Assembly (NCBI RefSeq): GCF_900327275.1
Contig: NZ_LS398548.1
Location: forward strand, 434,001-498,000
DNA from: Orientia tsutsugamushi
GTDB lineage: Bacteria; Pseudomonadota; Alphaproteobacteria; Rickettsiales; Rickettsiaceae
Direction: 5' to 3'
Length of the DNA: 64,000 nt
A program made the position numbers and the translations under genes. Shown one piece after another: positions 24,903 to 35,332 of the stretch. Positions within the stretch are counted from its first letter, which is position 1; each line of letters opens with the position of its first letter. Under the pieces are notes generated by a model that had not been told where the DNA came from, did no database searches, and saw only the letters and a list, made by a program, of their open reading frames with translations.

Positions 24903-25598
24903 TTAATTCACTTTTCTTGATAGTCCAAAGGTACGCTTACGTCTTAAATAATCTTCCAAAGCTATATTAAAATCAGCTTCATCAAAATCAGGCCAATATT
25001 TATCAATAAAGTATAACTCACTATATGCTAAATGCCACAATAAGAAATTGCTAATTCTTTGCTCTCCACTGGTACGAATTAGTAAATCAATATCAGGCAT
25101 AGTTGGAGAATATAGATACTTTCTAAATTCTTGTTCAGTTAACTCTTCAGCCTTAATGTTAGAACTTACAATCCTTTTATAAGCATCAATGATTTCAGAA
25201 CGTCCACTATAACTAAAAGCTATGTATAAATTTAAGACAGAATTGTTAATAGTTAACTCTTCCACTTCTTTAATAACTTTTTGTAACTCAAAATTTAATT
25301 TTGTTGTATCGCCTATTACAGTAAATTTAACGCCATATTCGCAGTAATTTCTAGCATCTGATTCCAAATATGATTGCATTAATGCTTGTAAATAATTAAT
25401 CTCTAACTGCGATCGGTTCCAATTTTCCATAGAAAATGCAAATAAAGTTAAATGTTGAATTTTATTCTTTATAGCAAAATCGACTACTTTTTTAGCTACT
25501 TCCACTCCTTTATTGTATCCATCAAACATTGTCAACTGATTAGCCATAGCCCACCTAAGGTTACCATCCATTATTATGGCTAGATGTTTAATTGACAT
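24903..25598 (-). CDS. Isoprenyl (undecaprenyl) diphosphate synthase
   Basis: 231 residues, standard length. LAIIMDGNLRWA holds the catalytic Asp; DIDLLIRTSGEQRISNF and WPDFDEADF are the usual C-terminal substrate-binding blocks. Adds isopentenyl units to farnesyl diphosphate to give the C55 carrier for cell-wall sugars. Odd: aligned with E. coli UppS, Gly29, Arg39 and His43 (DGNGRW...R...GH) are Leu, Met and Tyr here (DGNLRW...M...GY). First gene of the minus-strand core operon. Confidence 0.88.
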   Translation of the reverse strand: MSIKHLAIIMDGNLRWAMANQLTMFDGYNKGVEVAKKVVDFAIKNKIQHLTLFAFSMENWNRSQLEINYLQALMQSYLESDARNYCEYGVKFTVIGDTTKLNFELQKVIKEVEELTINNSVLNLYIAFSYSGRSEIIDAYKRIVSSNIKAEELTEQEFRKYLYSPTMPDIDLLIRTSGEQRISNFLLWHLAYSELYFIDKYWPDFDEADFNIALEDYLRRKRTFGLSRKVN

Positions 25599-25773
25599 TT
25601 TAAACTCCTAAACAACTTTTATTAATAGTCAACATTCATATACCAAACAATTAATAAGAATTTTAATTTTATTGCAAATATTCATATTATTTTTTTAATG
25701 ATATTTATTGTATAATCTAGCTGCATTAATATTAACTGGTACTTTAAAGTAAACTAACAATCTAAATATTTCA

Positions 25774-27579
25774 ATGAAACTATTACCAATATACTATATC
25801 AAGTATGGAGAACTATCTTTCGCCAACCAGAAGATTTTTGATAATTTAAATATTTATTTATACCCTGGTGACAAAATTTGTCTAATTGGTAAAAACGGAT
25901 CTGGTAAATCAAGTTTAATGAAAATAATTAACTCAGATTATCAATTAAATAAAGGTGAAATATTTCAGCATTCTGCAACTAAAATTGCTTACCTGCAACA
26001 AAATGTTACATGCAACTTATCACTTAAAGTATATGAATTCATTACACAATCTATACCAAATAAGGAAAATTACTATCAGGCAGAAATTTTTATTGAAAAA
26101 TTACAAATTGATGCTAGTAAAACTTTACGTAAACTTTCTGGAGGACAATTGCGCAGAGTCCAACTAGCTAAAGTTCTAGCTTCGCATGCTGAAATATTAT
26201 TGCTAGATGAACCAACTAATCATCTTGATATACAAGCAATTGAATGGTTAGAAAGTTATGTAAAATCATATAAAGGAAGTATAATATGTATTAGCCATGA
26301 TAGAGCATTTTTAACAGCAATAAGCAATAAAGTTTGGTGGTTAGACAGATGCATTTTGCACCAATCAAATAAAGGGTTTCAATTTTTTGAACAATGGCAA
26401 GCTCAAATTATTGATCAAGAAGAATCTAATTTAATAAAATTAAATAAAAAAATTAATACTGAGCAACTTTGGCTACATCAAGGAATTTCTGCTAGACGTA
26501 AGCGAAATCAGCGCAGATTATCAAATTTAAAAACATTACGAGAGCAATTGAGATTTAGTTCGCAAAGATTAGCTAAAGCATCGCAGAAGATTCAATTTGA
26601 TCATAGTAATAATGAAAGTAATAAAGCTAAGTTTATTATTAGAGCTGAAAATGTATGTTTTAAATATAATGACCAATTTGTTATTAAAAACTTTAATATT
26701 AATATAATTAAAGGTAATAAAATTGGAATAATTGGTCCTAATGGTACTGGGAAATCTACTTTATTAAAACTATTCACTAAAAGTATTAAACCTAGCTCTG
26801 GTTCGATAGAACATGGCACTACTTTAGAAATAACTTATTTTGACCAGAATAAAAGCTCTTTAAATCCTAATCACACATTACAGCAAACACTTTGCCCTAC
26901 TGGAGGAGATCAAATTTTTTTGTCTGATAGAACTATACATGCAGGAGCATATCTTAAAAGTTTTATGTTCGATCCAAAGCTATTATCAGCAAAAGTGAGC
27001 ACACTATCTGGTGGGGAAGCTACTCGTTTATTATTAGCTAAGGCATTAATTAAACCTGGCAACCTATTGATACTTGATGAACCTACAAATGATTTAGATA
27101 TTTACACTATAGAAATATTGCTAGATATATTGTCAGATTATTCTGGTACACTAATTGTTGTTAGCCACGATCGTGATTTCTTAAACAGATTAGTTACTAA
27201 TACATTAGTATTTGAAGGAAATGGTAATATTATCAACGTGATTGGAGGCTATCAGGATTACCTAGAATATTACTCTAAGTTAAATCAGCATATCACTAAT
27301 ACCAAGCTAGCAAAAAATAACAAAACAGTTAAACATCTAACTCCTAAACTTTCTACAAAACTATCTTATAAATTCCAGAGAATGCTCGATAGTATCCCTG
27401 AAGAAATAACTCAATTAGAAACTCAAGTTGAAGATTTAGAAAAAAAATTAGCTGATCCTAACCTTTATCAAAATAACCCAGATAAATTTTTGCTATTTTC
27501 TAAGGAACTTGAAACATCAAAACTTAGAATAGAAGAATTATTTGATACATGGCAAAAAATTGAGAACCGAAATATATAG
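25774..27579 (+). CDS. ABC-F family ATPase (Uup-like)
   Basis: 601 residues with two fused ABC ATPase domains and no membrane segments. Walker A LIGKNGSGKSS and IIGPNGTGKST; signatures LSGGQLRRVQ and LSGGEATRLL; Walker B LLLDEPTNHLD and LILDEPTNDLD. The C-terminal coiled coil (PEEITQLETQVEDLEKKLADP) is the Uup-type DNA- or ribosome-binding tail. ABC-F proteins act on ribosomes or branched DNA rather than transport. A TATAAT lies at 25711-25716. The stop codon TAG (27577-27579) is the first three bases of a MITE, so the last residues are set by that insertion. Confidence 0.9.
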   Translation: MKLLPIYYIKYGELSFANQKIFDNLNIYLYPGDKICLIGKNGSGKSSLMKIINSDYQLNKGEIFQHSATKIAYLQQNVTCNLSLKVYEFITQSIPNKENYYQAEIFIEKLQIDASKTLRKLSGGQLRRVQLAKVLASHAEILLLDEPTNHLDIQAIEWLESYVKSYKGSIICISHDRAFLTAISNKVWWLDRCILHQSNKGFQFFEQWQAQIIDQEESNLIKLNKKINTEQLWLHQGISARRKRNQRRLSNLKTLREQLRFSSQRLAKASQKIQFDHSNNESNKAKFIIRAENVCFKYNDQFVIKNFNINIIKGNKIGIIGPNGTGKSTLLKLFTKSIKPSSGSIEHGTTLEITYFDQNKSSLNPNHTLQQTLCPTGGDQIFLSDRTIHAGAYLKSFMFDPKLLSAKVSTLSGGEATRLLLAKALIKPGNLLILDEPTNDLDIYTIEILLDILSDYSGTLIVVSHDRDFLNRLVTNTLVFEGNGNIINVIGGYQDYLEYYSKLNQHITNTKLAKNNKTVKHLTPKLSTKLSYKFQRMLDSIPEEITQLETQVEDLEKKLADPNLYQNNPDKFLLFSKELETSKLRIEELFDTWQKIENRNI

Positions 27580-27677
27580 TCATTTACAATGAGGTTTGAG
27601 CATAGAAAAAAGCGACAATAGCATCATAAGATTTACCAACAGGATATTTTATACGCAAACTTCATTGTAAATGACTA
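27577..27677. mobile_element. MITE, ~101 bp, TA-flanked (copy 1)
   Basis: Terminal inverted repeats of about 30 bp beginning TAGTCATTTACAATGA, with few mismatches, flanked by TA on both sides. No coding capacity. A near-identical copy in the opposite orientation lies at 52596-52694. TA target duplication points to mobilisation by an IS630/Tc1-type transposase. The folded element would also act as a strong hairpin between the convergent ABC-F and dnaE genes. The rest of the gap to 27897 shows no gene. Confidence 0.85.
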
Positions 27678-27897
27678 TAGTAAAAACTTTCAAAACAATC
27701 TTTGATAGATACTCAAACAGGTGTAACAGATGTAGACTTAGATTTTATCTTATTGCTTCAAAATTTATAACTTTATACTCTAATTCATAGTTTTGAAAGA
27801 TGCTAATTCATTTTTACCTTAATACTTTCTTAGTTTATTGTCTAACTTCTATATTTCTATTTTATTATAGCAAGATCATTATTGTATGAAATGAAAG

Positions 27898-30800
27898 TTA
27901 ACTAATAAATTTGTTTAGATTTATCAACTGATCAATAGTTAAAGAATACTTCAATTTAATAGTAACAATTACTTGAAACTTTTTATTAAAAAATGGTAAT
28001 GTCATATCTATCTCAGTATCCCCTTTGGTAATATTAGTGCTGGTAATTACATTTATTACTTCATCTAAATCTTGTTCATGATTTATAGTTAATTGCAGGT
28101 GTTTATCAAGATCATTTTTAATGGTTTCAATATCTTTAAACTCAGTAGCTACAATTCTAATACCACCTTCATCCTTGAAAACATCACATTGAGCTATCAC
28201 TAATGATCCTATTTCTAATAGCGCTCCATACTTACGCAATATTTCTTCATCAAAAATTTTCACTTCAGAATTTCCACAACTATCAGATAATTTAATTATA
28301 TTAAATTTACCTCTTGGCGACATTCTAGAATTTTTTTTCTGCACTATGCCAGCAATTTTAACTGCTGTACTTCCAGATTTTAATGTTGTACTTAAATACT
28401 TAGAATTAATGACTCCATGCTTAGCTAAGAACGATTCATATGGAGCAATTGGATTACAAGTCAGAAATGATCCCAATACTTCAAATTCTTTCATAGCTTT
28501 TTCATGCAGCGAATATTCAGATATTGGACTAAGCACGTCTTCTACTGTGCTAGTAATAAAACTGAACTGATGAATATGCTTTGCCTGTTTGCTAGCATAG
28601 TTGTTAATACGATCTATGCTAGCAAATAATTGGTGGCGGTTAACTGGTTGCTGAAAATCATCAAAACAGCCTGCATATATTAAGCTTTCAAATACTTTTC
28701 TACTAATAGAATAAGAATCAGTTCTTACAGCAAAGTCTAAAATAGTTTTAAATTCCCCTCTATGCAATCTTTCTTCAACTATTATCTTACCTATATTAGG
28801 AGTAACATTTTTAATTGCACCTAAAGCAAATATTATTGCATTATCTGCTGACATACTAAAATATTCTTTAGATTTATTTATATTTGGAGGTATAACCTTT
28901 ATACCTAATTGTTTAGCCTCTTGAATAAATAAATCTATTTTATCTTGATCATTAATATCAAGGTTTAAGCAAGCAACTAAAAATTCTGTTGGATAATTTG
29001 CTTTTAAATATGCAGTTTGATATGAGATTACTGCATATATTGCAGCGTGAGATTTATTAAATCCATATCCAGCAAATTTTTCTACTTCAGCAAAAATACT
29101 TTCAGCTTGGTTTTTACTAATACCATTTTCTATAGCTCCATTAATAAAAATTACTTTTTGATTTTCCATTTCAGATTTAATTTTTTTAGCCATAGCCTGA
29201 CGTAAAAAATCAGCTTTACTAAGGGTATATTTAGCAAGAACCCTTGCTATTTCCATTACTTGTTCCTGATAGATAATGGTTCCATAAGTTTCTTTTAAGA
29301 TAGGCTCAAGTTTTGAGTGTAAATAATTAGGCTGCAACCTACCATGCTTACAATCAATATATGTTCGAAGATTATCCATTGGACCAGGACGATATAATGC
29401 ACCGAGAGCAATCAAGTCTTCAATACAGTCTGGCTTCAATCTCTTTAAAGCATCTTGCATACCTGAACTTTCAAACTGAAAAACACCTATAGTATTTCCG
29501 TTAGAAAGCAGTTGATAAGTTAACTTATCATTAAAATTTAAATTGTTGATGTCAAAGTTAATATTCTTATTCTTTAATAATTCTAAACATTTAGAAATAA
29601 TTGTAAGAGTCTGTAGGCCCAAAAAATCAAATTTGATTAGTCCAGCTGCTTCTAAATATTTCATTGAATATTGAACTACAGGAATCTCTGAATTTTTATC
29701 TTTATATAGAGCTATTGTATCAATTAAATTTTGTCTACCAATTACTATACCAGCAGCGTGTACAGAAACATGACGATGTAACCCTTCTAACTCTAAAGCT
29801 GTTTTGATAACATCTTGAATTTGAGCTTTACGATTACTAATTAGATCTTGATATTCATCATGCATTTGTTGAAATTCTGATGCTAAGCTATCTAAATTTA
29901 ATTTTTGGCAGTAACTAATTACCTTCTGATAAGTAGATTCAGACTTGATGATATCTATATAATCTTGTATATCTTGCTTGTTATCAAGTTCCTTAATTAG
30001 ATTTAATTGCTCACCTTTTATATTAATATTATTAAGTATTTGTTGAATTTTAATATAATTTTGACTTTGCCATTTATCTAAGAGTTTTAAATATCTAGTA
30101 TCTACATTAATTAATGCTTCAAAATTATACAAATCATTTCCTGTATATGCATTATTAAGTTCATTAACTTTATCAATAGCTTCTTGTAATGTCACAGGAC
30201 GTACTGCATTAAATGGAATTAATGAAGTAATATAATTAGCATAATTATAACCTAATCCTAGTGCACGAGCTACGTCTTTTACTACAGCTTTTGCTTGCAA
30301 TTTCCCAAAGGTAATAATTTGCCCTACTTTACCCTCTCCATATTTTCTTCTAACATAATTAATAACCTCGCCCCTTCTTTCTTGACAAAAATCAATATCA
30401 AAATCAGGCATTGATACTCTTTCTGGATTTAAAAATCGTTCAAACAACAGACCAAATCTTATTGGATCAAGATTGGTAATTCCTAATCCCCAAGCTACTA
30501 CTGAGGCTGCTCCTGATCCTCTAGGATTAACAGATATATTATTTTCTTTACTCCATTTTATAAAGTCAGAAACTATCAGAAAATATCCAGAAAAATTCAT
30601 ACTGCAAATAACGCTAAGCTCGTAATTCAGCCTATCAAAATATATTTTTTTTTTATCTTCAAATTCTGCAGTTGAATAATTTTGGAATTGTAGCTTTAAC
30701 TTTTGAGATAATCCTTCTTCAGACAATTGTCTAATAAGTTTATTCTCTTCATCAGCATCTTTAGCAAATTTAGGCAATAATGGTTTTTTGGCCTCTAACA

Positions 30801-31602
30801 TAAAAGATATACGCTGAGTTAAATATACTGTATTTTCAATAGCTTGAGGTAGATCCCAAAATGTTTCAATCATCTCATTCTGAGACTTAAAATAACATTG
30901 ATTATTTATTTTAAACTTATCAATTTCAATATTTGGATTGCAAATCTTCATTAATACTTCATGTGTAGCGTACTTTTCTCCTTCATCAAATAAAATATTA
31001 TTTGTTGCTACTAAAGGTATATTTAGTTTTTGTGCTAACTGAACATAGCTTTTTTCAATAGCATAGATCTGTTTGCTAGTAATTCTGTTAATTTCAAAGT
31101 AAAAGCGATTACCAAATATTGTTTTGAATTTTTTGGCATAATTTTCTGCTAATACAAAATTTTTTTCAAATAATAAATTGCCAATAATTCCGTAAAAATA
31201 ACCAGATAGAACAATAATACCTTCGTTATAAGTAAATAAATCATCTAGTGTAACATGATTAATAGTAGTTCTATCATTTTTAATATAAGGAAAGCTTGCT
31301 AATTTAAGTAAGTTTTGATACCCTGCTTTATTTTGAGCAATTAACAATATCTCGCTATATTTGGGGCTATCATTCTGGCCATAATACTGAATATTTAATA
31401 TTATACCATGAATTGCTTGAATACCTTCCTTTGCTGCTGCAAGAGCGAATTCTAAAGACCCAAATAAATTGCTCTTATCAGTAAGAGCAACTGCTGGCAT
31501 TTCATATCTTTGAGCAAGAGATAATATTTTTTGTGTTGATAAAGTACTTTCCAACAATGAGTAAGAACTTTGTACTCTTAAATGAATAAACTTAGCATTC
31601 AT
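27898..31602 (-). CDS. DNA polymerase III alpha subunit
   Basis: 1234 residues. N-terminal PHP domain (FIHLRVQSSYSLLEST), polymerase core with NPRGSGAASVVAWGLG and MPDFDIDF (catalytic aspartates), helix-hairpin-helix region (GYGFNKSHAAIYAVISYQTA) and a C-terminal OB-fold (VKIAGIVQKKNSRMSPRGKF). Main replicative polymerase. A ~110-residue charged helical insertion lies around 29820-30150, before ALELEGLHRHVSVHAAG, making it longer than the usual ~1160. The start overlaps the 3' end of valS by 11 bp. Confidence 0.95.
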   Translation of the reverse strand: MNAKFIHLRVQSSYSLLESTLSTQKILSLAQRYEMPAVALTDKSNLFGSLEFALAAAKEGIQAIHGIILNIQYYGQNDSPKYSEILLIAQNKAGYQNLLKLASFPYIKNDRTTINHVTLDDLFTYNEGIIVLSGYFYGIIGNLLFEKNFVLAENYAKKFKTIFGNRFYFEINRITSKQIYAIEKSYVQLAQKLNIPLVATNNILFDEGEKYATHEVLMKICNPNIEIDKFKINNQCYFKSQNEMIETFWDLPQAIENTVYLTQRISFMLEAKKPLLPKFAKDADEENKLIRQLSEEGLSQKLKLQFQNYSTAEFEDKKKIYFDRLNYELSVICSMNFSGYFLIVSDFIKWSKENNISVNPRGSGAASVVAWGLGITNLDPIRFGLLFERFLNPERVSMPDFDIDFCQERRGEVINYVRRKYGEGKVGQIITFGKLQAKAVVKDVARALGLGYNYANYITSLIPFNAVRPVTLQEAIDKVNELNNAYTGNDLYNFEALINVDTRYLKLLDKWQSQNYIKIQQILNNINIKGEQLNLIKELDNKQDIQDYIDIIKSESTYQKVISYCQKLNLDSLASEFQQMHDEYQDLISNRKAQIQDVIKTALELEGLHRHVSVHAAGIVIGRQNLIDTIALYKDKNSEIPVVQYSMKYLEAAGLIKFDFLGLQTLTIISKCLELLKNKNINFDINNLNFNDKLTYQLLSNGNTIGVFQFESSGMQDALKRLKPDCIEDLIALGALYRPGPMDNLRTYIDCKHGRLQPNYLHSKLEPILKETYGTIIYQEQVMEIARVLAKYTLSKADFLRQAMAKKIKSEMENQKVIFINGAIENGISKNQAESIFAEVEKFAGYGFNKSHAAIYAVISYQTAYLKANYPTEFLVACLNLDINDQDKIDLFIQEAKQLGIKVIPPNINKSKEYFSMSADNAIIFALGAIKNVTPNIGKIIVEERLHRGEFKTILDFAVRTDSYSISRKVFESLIYAGCFDDFQQPVNRHQLFASIDRINNYASKQAKHIHQFSFITSTVEDVLSPISEYSLHEKAMKEFEVLGSFLTCNPIAPYESFLAKHGVINSKYLSTTLKSGSTAVKIAGIVQKKNSRMSPRGKFNIIKLSDSCGNSEVKIFDEEILRKYGALLEIGSLVIAQCDVFKDEGGIRIVATEFKDIETIKNDLDKHLQLTINHEQDLDEVINVITSTNITKGDTEIDMTLPFFNKKFQVIVTIKLKYSLTIDQLINLNKFIS

Positions 31603-34156
31603 GTTTCATTGACCCAGGATAGACTATATTAACTGTAATTCCATCCCCAGTTATTAAATCATCAATAGTAGTAAAATTAGTAACAATTGAAAAATCATTA
31701 CTGTTGGTTACCAACTTCAAATCATCTACAAGATCACTTGGTAATTGCTGATAGCTATCACTATCATATTTTACTTGTAATAATGATATTGGGGCTTTTA
31801 CTGATAATTTTTTTGCTGATTTTGATTTTCTTACTAATGTGAGAATATTAATAGCTAGATCTCCAGTAGTTAAAATTAACTCATCGTTATAAAAGTTTTG
31901 CGCCAATGGCCATTTATTACTGCTATGAATTGAACCATTGCATAAATTATTGGATTGATAGATAGCTGCATATAACTCTTCAGTAATAAAAGGCATAAAT
32001 GGAGCAAAGAGCTCTAAAATAGTTTTTAATCCCCAAAATACACTATAAATTGCACTTTTTTGATATTTGCTGCTATGATCATATATTCTTGATTTAACTA
32101 GTTCAAGATAGTTATCACAGAAGTCTTTCAAGAAAAATTCTTCGATATGTAATCTAGCAGCAGCATATTCATAATTGTTCAACAAGTTTGATGTATTGTT
32201 GACTGTATCTTGCAATTTACTTAGCATCCATAAGTCAGTAGTACAGCTTATAACCTTTTTTTCAACGCAATACTTAGCTGATATCAAAAACTCTGCAGCA
32301 AGTTTGCCTGTAATATGCTGTAGAATAAATCTAGCAGCATTCCATAATTTATTTACTAATTTTTTACCAATGCTAATAACCTGCTCTGATACTATGCAAT
32401 CATGTCCAAGTTGAGAAGTTAATGCCCAATATCTAACTGCGTCTGCTCCGTAACGTTGAATTAATTCAGTTGGTAGTATAATATTTCCTTTAGATTTTGA
32501 CATTTTTTTTCTATCATCAGCTAAGCACCAACCACTTATCATAATTTTAGACCAAGGCAAGCTATTTTGATGTAAATAAGATTTTACTATAGTATAAAAA
32601 GTCCATGTTCTAATTATCTCATGAGCTTGAGATCTTAAATCAGCAGGAAATAGTTGATTATGTCTAGTTGAGTCAATAGTTAAATTAGATGAGATACCAT
32701 GGCTAGATAGTTGTGGAGATAATGAGCTTGTAGCCCAAGTATCCATAACATCAGAATCTGGAATTACTTCATCTTTACTATACCCAGCTGGTAAATCATA
32801 TAATGGATCAACAGGTAGTTGAGATATATCAGCAAAGATAATTTTGCCCTCCTCGCCTACTCTCTTTGAATACCATACAGGAAATGGTATACCAAAGTAG
32901 CGTTGCCTACTAATGCACCAATCCCATGCTAAACTATTAATCCAATTATCAAGTTTAATCTTCATGGATTTTGGATACCACTCTAATTCTTGTGATTTTT
33001 GTAGCAAAGCATCTTTATGTTCTACAACTTTGATAAACCACTGAGGAGCCATAACTATCTCTAGTATAGCCCCTGATCTTTCTGCTTGCTTAACAGTTTG
33101 AGATATCTGTTCATGTTTTATAATTAGTTGATTATGATGTAATAACTCCACAACTTTGTTTCTAGCTTGAGCAATTTTCAGGCCAGTAATTTGATTGTAA
33201 TATTCTGTAAATTTTGCTTGATTTTGGCTAGTAAATGTAAAGTCTAGAGGTTTAACTTTGCCATAATAATCAATAATAATTCTAGTAGGTAGATTATGTT
33301 TTCTCCACCATGCAACATCTTTAGTATCACCAAATGTACAGCACATTACCAATCCACTGCCTTTATTTATATCTACTGTTTCCTCTGCAAGTATTGGCAC
33401 TACTGACTTAAATAATGGAGTAATAGCAAATTGGTTATGCAAATGCTGATATCTGTTATCATTTGGGTTAAAAAATATAGCACAACATGCAGGCAACATT
33501 TCTGGTCTAGTAGTAGCAATTTGTAACTTTAGTTCACTGTTGATAACTGCAAAAGAAATGTAATACATTGATGTTATTCTTTCTTTATCTTCAACATCAG
33601 CTTGAGATAAAGCAGTTTGATCAATGCAATCCCACAATACTGGCTGATGATTGCGATAAACTTGATTTTTATTAACCAAGTCAAGAAATGACATTTGTGA
33701 TATTTTACATGACAATGAACTAATGGTTTGATACTTTAATGACCAATCTACTGATAGCCCAATTGCATTTAAAAATTTACAAAACTCTCCTTCCTTTGCT
33801 GTTATAACTTCCTGGCACATTTTAATAAAATCTGGTCTTGCCATATTAGCAGCACGGACATTTTTTATTTTTTCAACAAATCTTTCAGTAGGTAAGCCAT
33901 TATCATCAAACCCAATTGGGAAAAATATATTTTTCCCAATCATTCGTTGATATCTAACAATACAATCAAGTTGAATAAAATTCATTGCATGCCCAATATG
34001 CAAATCGCCAGAAACTGTAGGCGGAGGAGGATCTACAATAAATGTTTCCTTTTTTGAGATAGCAGGATTCCATTGGTATATTTTTTTTTTCTGCCAATCA
34101 TTTTGCCACTTTGGTTCATTTTCTAGATAGTTGTAATTTGCTGACAATTCGGCCAT
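31592..34156 (-). CDS. Valyl-tRNA synthetase
   Basis: 854 residues. Class I signatures: VSGDLHIGHAMNF (HIGH) and KKMSKSKGN (KMSKS). The editing domain contains ATTRPEMLPACCA and the anticodon-binding domain follows. Charges tRNA-Val. The length is shorter than E. coli ValS (951) and lacks an obvious long C-terminal coiled-coil arm, as in rickettsial ValS, which literature describes as archaeal-like. Overlaps dnaE by 11 bp and is divergent from ubiA with a 31-bp gap. Confidence 0.94.
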   Translation of the reverse strand: MAELSANYNYLENEPKWQNDWQKKKIYQWNPAISKKETFIVDPPPPTVSGDLHIGHAMNFIQLDCIVRYQRMIGKNIFFPIGFDDNGLPTERFVEKIKNVRAANMARPDFIKMCQEVITAKEGEFCKFLNAIGLSVDWSLKYQTISSLSCKISQMSFLDLVNKNQVYRNHQPVLWDCIDQTALSQADVEDKERITSMYYISFAVINSELKLQIATTRPEMLPACCAIFFNPNDNRYQHLHNQFAITPLFKSVVPILAEETVDINKGSGLVMCCTFGDTKDVAWWRKHNLPTRIIIDYYGKVKPLDFTFTSQNQAKFTEYYNQITGLKIAQARNKVVELLHHNQLIIKHEQISQTVKQAERSGAILEIVMAPQWFIKVVEHKDALLQKSQELEWYPKSMKIKLDNWINSLAWDWCISRQRYFGIPFPVWYSKRVGEEGKIIFADISQLPVDPLYDLPAGYSKDEVIPDSDVMDTWATSSLSPQLSSHGISSNLTIDSTRHNQLFPADLRSQAHEIIRTWTFYTIVKSYLHQNSLPWSKIMISGWCLADDRKKMSKSKGNIILPTELIQRYGADAVRYWALTSQLGHDCIVSEQVISIGKKLVNKLWNAARFILQHITGKLAAEFLISAKYCVEKKVISCTTDLWMLSKLQDTVNNTSNLLNNYEYAAARLHIEEFFLKDFCDNYLELVKSRIYDHSSKYQKSAIYSVFWGLKTILELFAPFMPFITEELYAAIYQSNNLCNGSIHSSNKWPLAQNFYNDELILTTGDLAINILTLVRKSKSAKKLSVKAPISLLQVKYDSDSYQQLPSDLVDDLKLVTNSNDFSIVTNFTTIDDLITGDGITVNIVYPGSMKHEC

Positions 34157-34187
34157 AATTTTCCTTTACATTTGATAGATATGATAA

Positions 34188-35063
34188 ATGACTACTTTTT
34201 TAAGGATAATATACCAATTTAATCTTTTAATAAAGCTATCTCGTTTAAACAATCCAGTTGGTATTTTTTTGTTATTTTTTCCATGTTGTTTTGGAATGGG
34301 ATTAGTTCCATTAGAACAAGTCAAATATAACAGTTTAGTTATTTTTTTCATTGGTAGTATATTAATGCGCAGTTTTGGCTGCATAGTAAATGATATTGTA
34401 GATAAAGATATTGACTGTCGAGTTGCTAGAACTAAACTTCGTCCACTTGCAAACAATCAAATAGCAGTTACTAGTGCAGTGATATATCTAATAGTTATAT
34501 CAATGGCTGCATTAATGCTGCTAATGCAACTATCAGATTTAGCAATTATTTTAGCTATTTTAGCATCAACATTAATCTTTATTTACCCATTTATGAAGCG
34601 TCTTACTTATTATCCTCAGGTTATTTTAGGTATTACTTTTAATTCTGGAGCTTTGATATCGTATGCTAACGTCACTAATAATTTAACTATAGCAAGTGTT
34701 GTAATGTATATTGGCTGTATTTTTTGGACTATTGGTTATGATACAATTTATGCCTTTGCAGATGCTGCTGATGATGAAAAGATAAAAGTTAAATCTTTAG
34801 CGTTAGTGCTTAAAAATAACAAGTATAAGCTATGGATTTTAGCATCACTATATCTTATATTTATCAGTATGTTCGTTGAATCAATATTATTATCTGCTTT
34901 TAAATTATCAATTTTTGCTGTGCTATTTATAGTTGCTGCTACATGCTTATTAATGTGGCAAATTGCTACATTAGACGTTACTCAACCACTGAATTGTTTA
35001 ACACGGTTTAAAGCAAATACTATTGTCGGATTGCTGCTTTTTATAGCTATGATTTTGCTATAA
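34188..35063 (+). CDS. 4-hydroxybenzoate polyprenyltransferase UbiA
   Basis: 291 residues with about eight to nine membrane helices. Both Asp-rich motifs are present: NDIVDKDIDCRVARTKLRPL (prenyl diphosphate/Mg binding) and YDTIYAFADAADDEKIKVKS. Attaches the polyprenyl tail to 4-hydroxybenzoate in ubiquinone synthesis, in the inner membrane. Divergent from valS; shares a very short promoter region with it. Confidence 0.93.
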   Translation: MTTFLRIIYQFNLLIKLSRLNNPVGIFLLFFPCCFGMGLVPLEQVKYNSLVIFFIGSILMRSFGCIVNDIVDKDIDCRVARTKLRPLANNQIAVTSAVIYLIVISMAALMLLMQLSDLAIILAILASTLIFIYPFMKRLTYYPQVILGITFNSGALISYANVTNNLTIASVVMYIGCIFWTIGYDTIYAFADAADDEKIKVKSLALVLKNNKYKLWILASLYLIFISMFVESILLSAFKLSIFAVLFIVAATCLLMWQIATLDVTQPLNCLTRFKANTIVGLLLFIAMILL

Positions 35064-35248
35064 TAACACAAGTTTGATATAAGAAATAAGACTGCATGTA
35101 GTAACTCTTTATATTTTTTATTAAAGCTACTTCAAAATATCCTTTTTTAAAGCCCACAAAAGTTATTTCTATATTTCTTTTTTATCAACATATTAATATT
35201 TAACTAAAAAAACCCACAGCAAGATTTTTTTATAAGCATTAAAATAAT

Positions 35249-35288
35249 AACATATCATAATATTATCTATGCTATATTATGATATGTT
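35249..35288. terminator. Perfect 15-bp hairpin between convergent genes
   Basis: Arms AACATATCATAATAT and complement with a 10-nt loop. Lies between ubiA (ends 35063) and the minus-strand membrane-protein gene (ends 35333), 45 bp past the latter's stop. No T-run of classical length, so termination is likely but not certain. Nothing else is visible in 35064-35332. Confidence 0.6.
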
Positions 35289-35332
35289 GGCTTTATAAAA
35301 TAAAAATGGAAATGCTATAAATTAATAAAGAT

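Noticed and set aside
29820-30150. Intein in dnaE
   Set aside because: No Cys/Ser start, TxxH or HN-C/S/T end motifs; length too short and composition helical.
34166-34456. Minus-strand ORF upstream of valS
   Set aside because: Overlaps ubiA completely and has no family resemblance; shadow.
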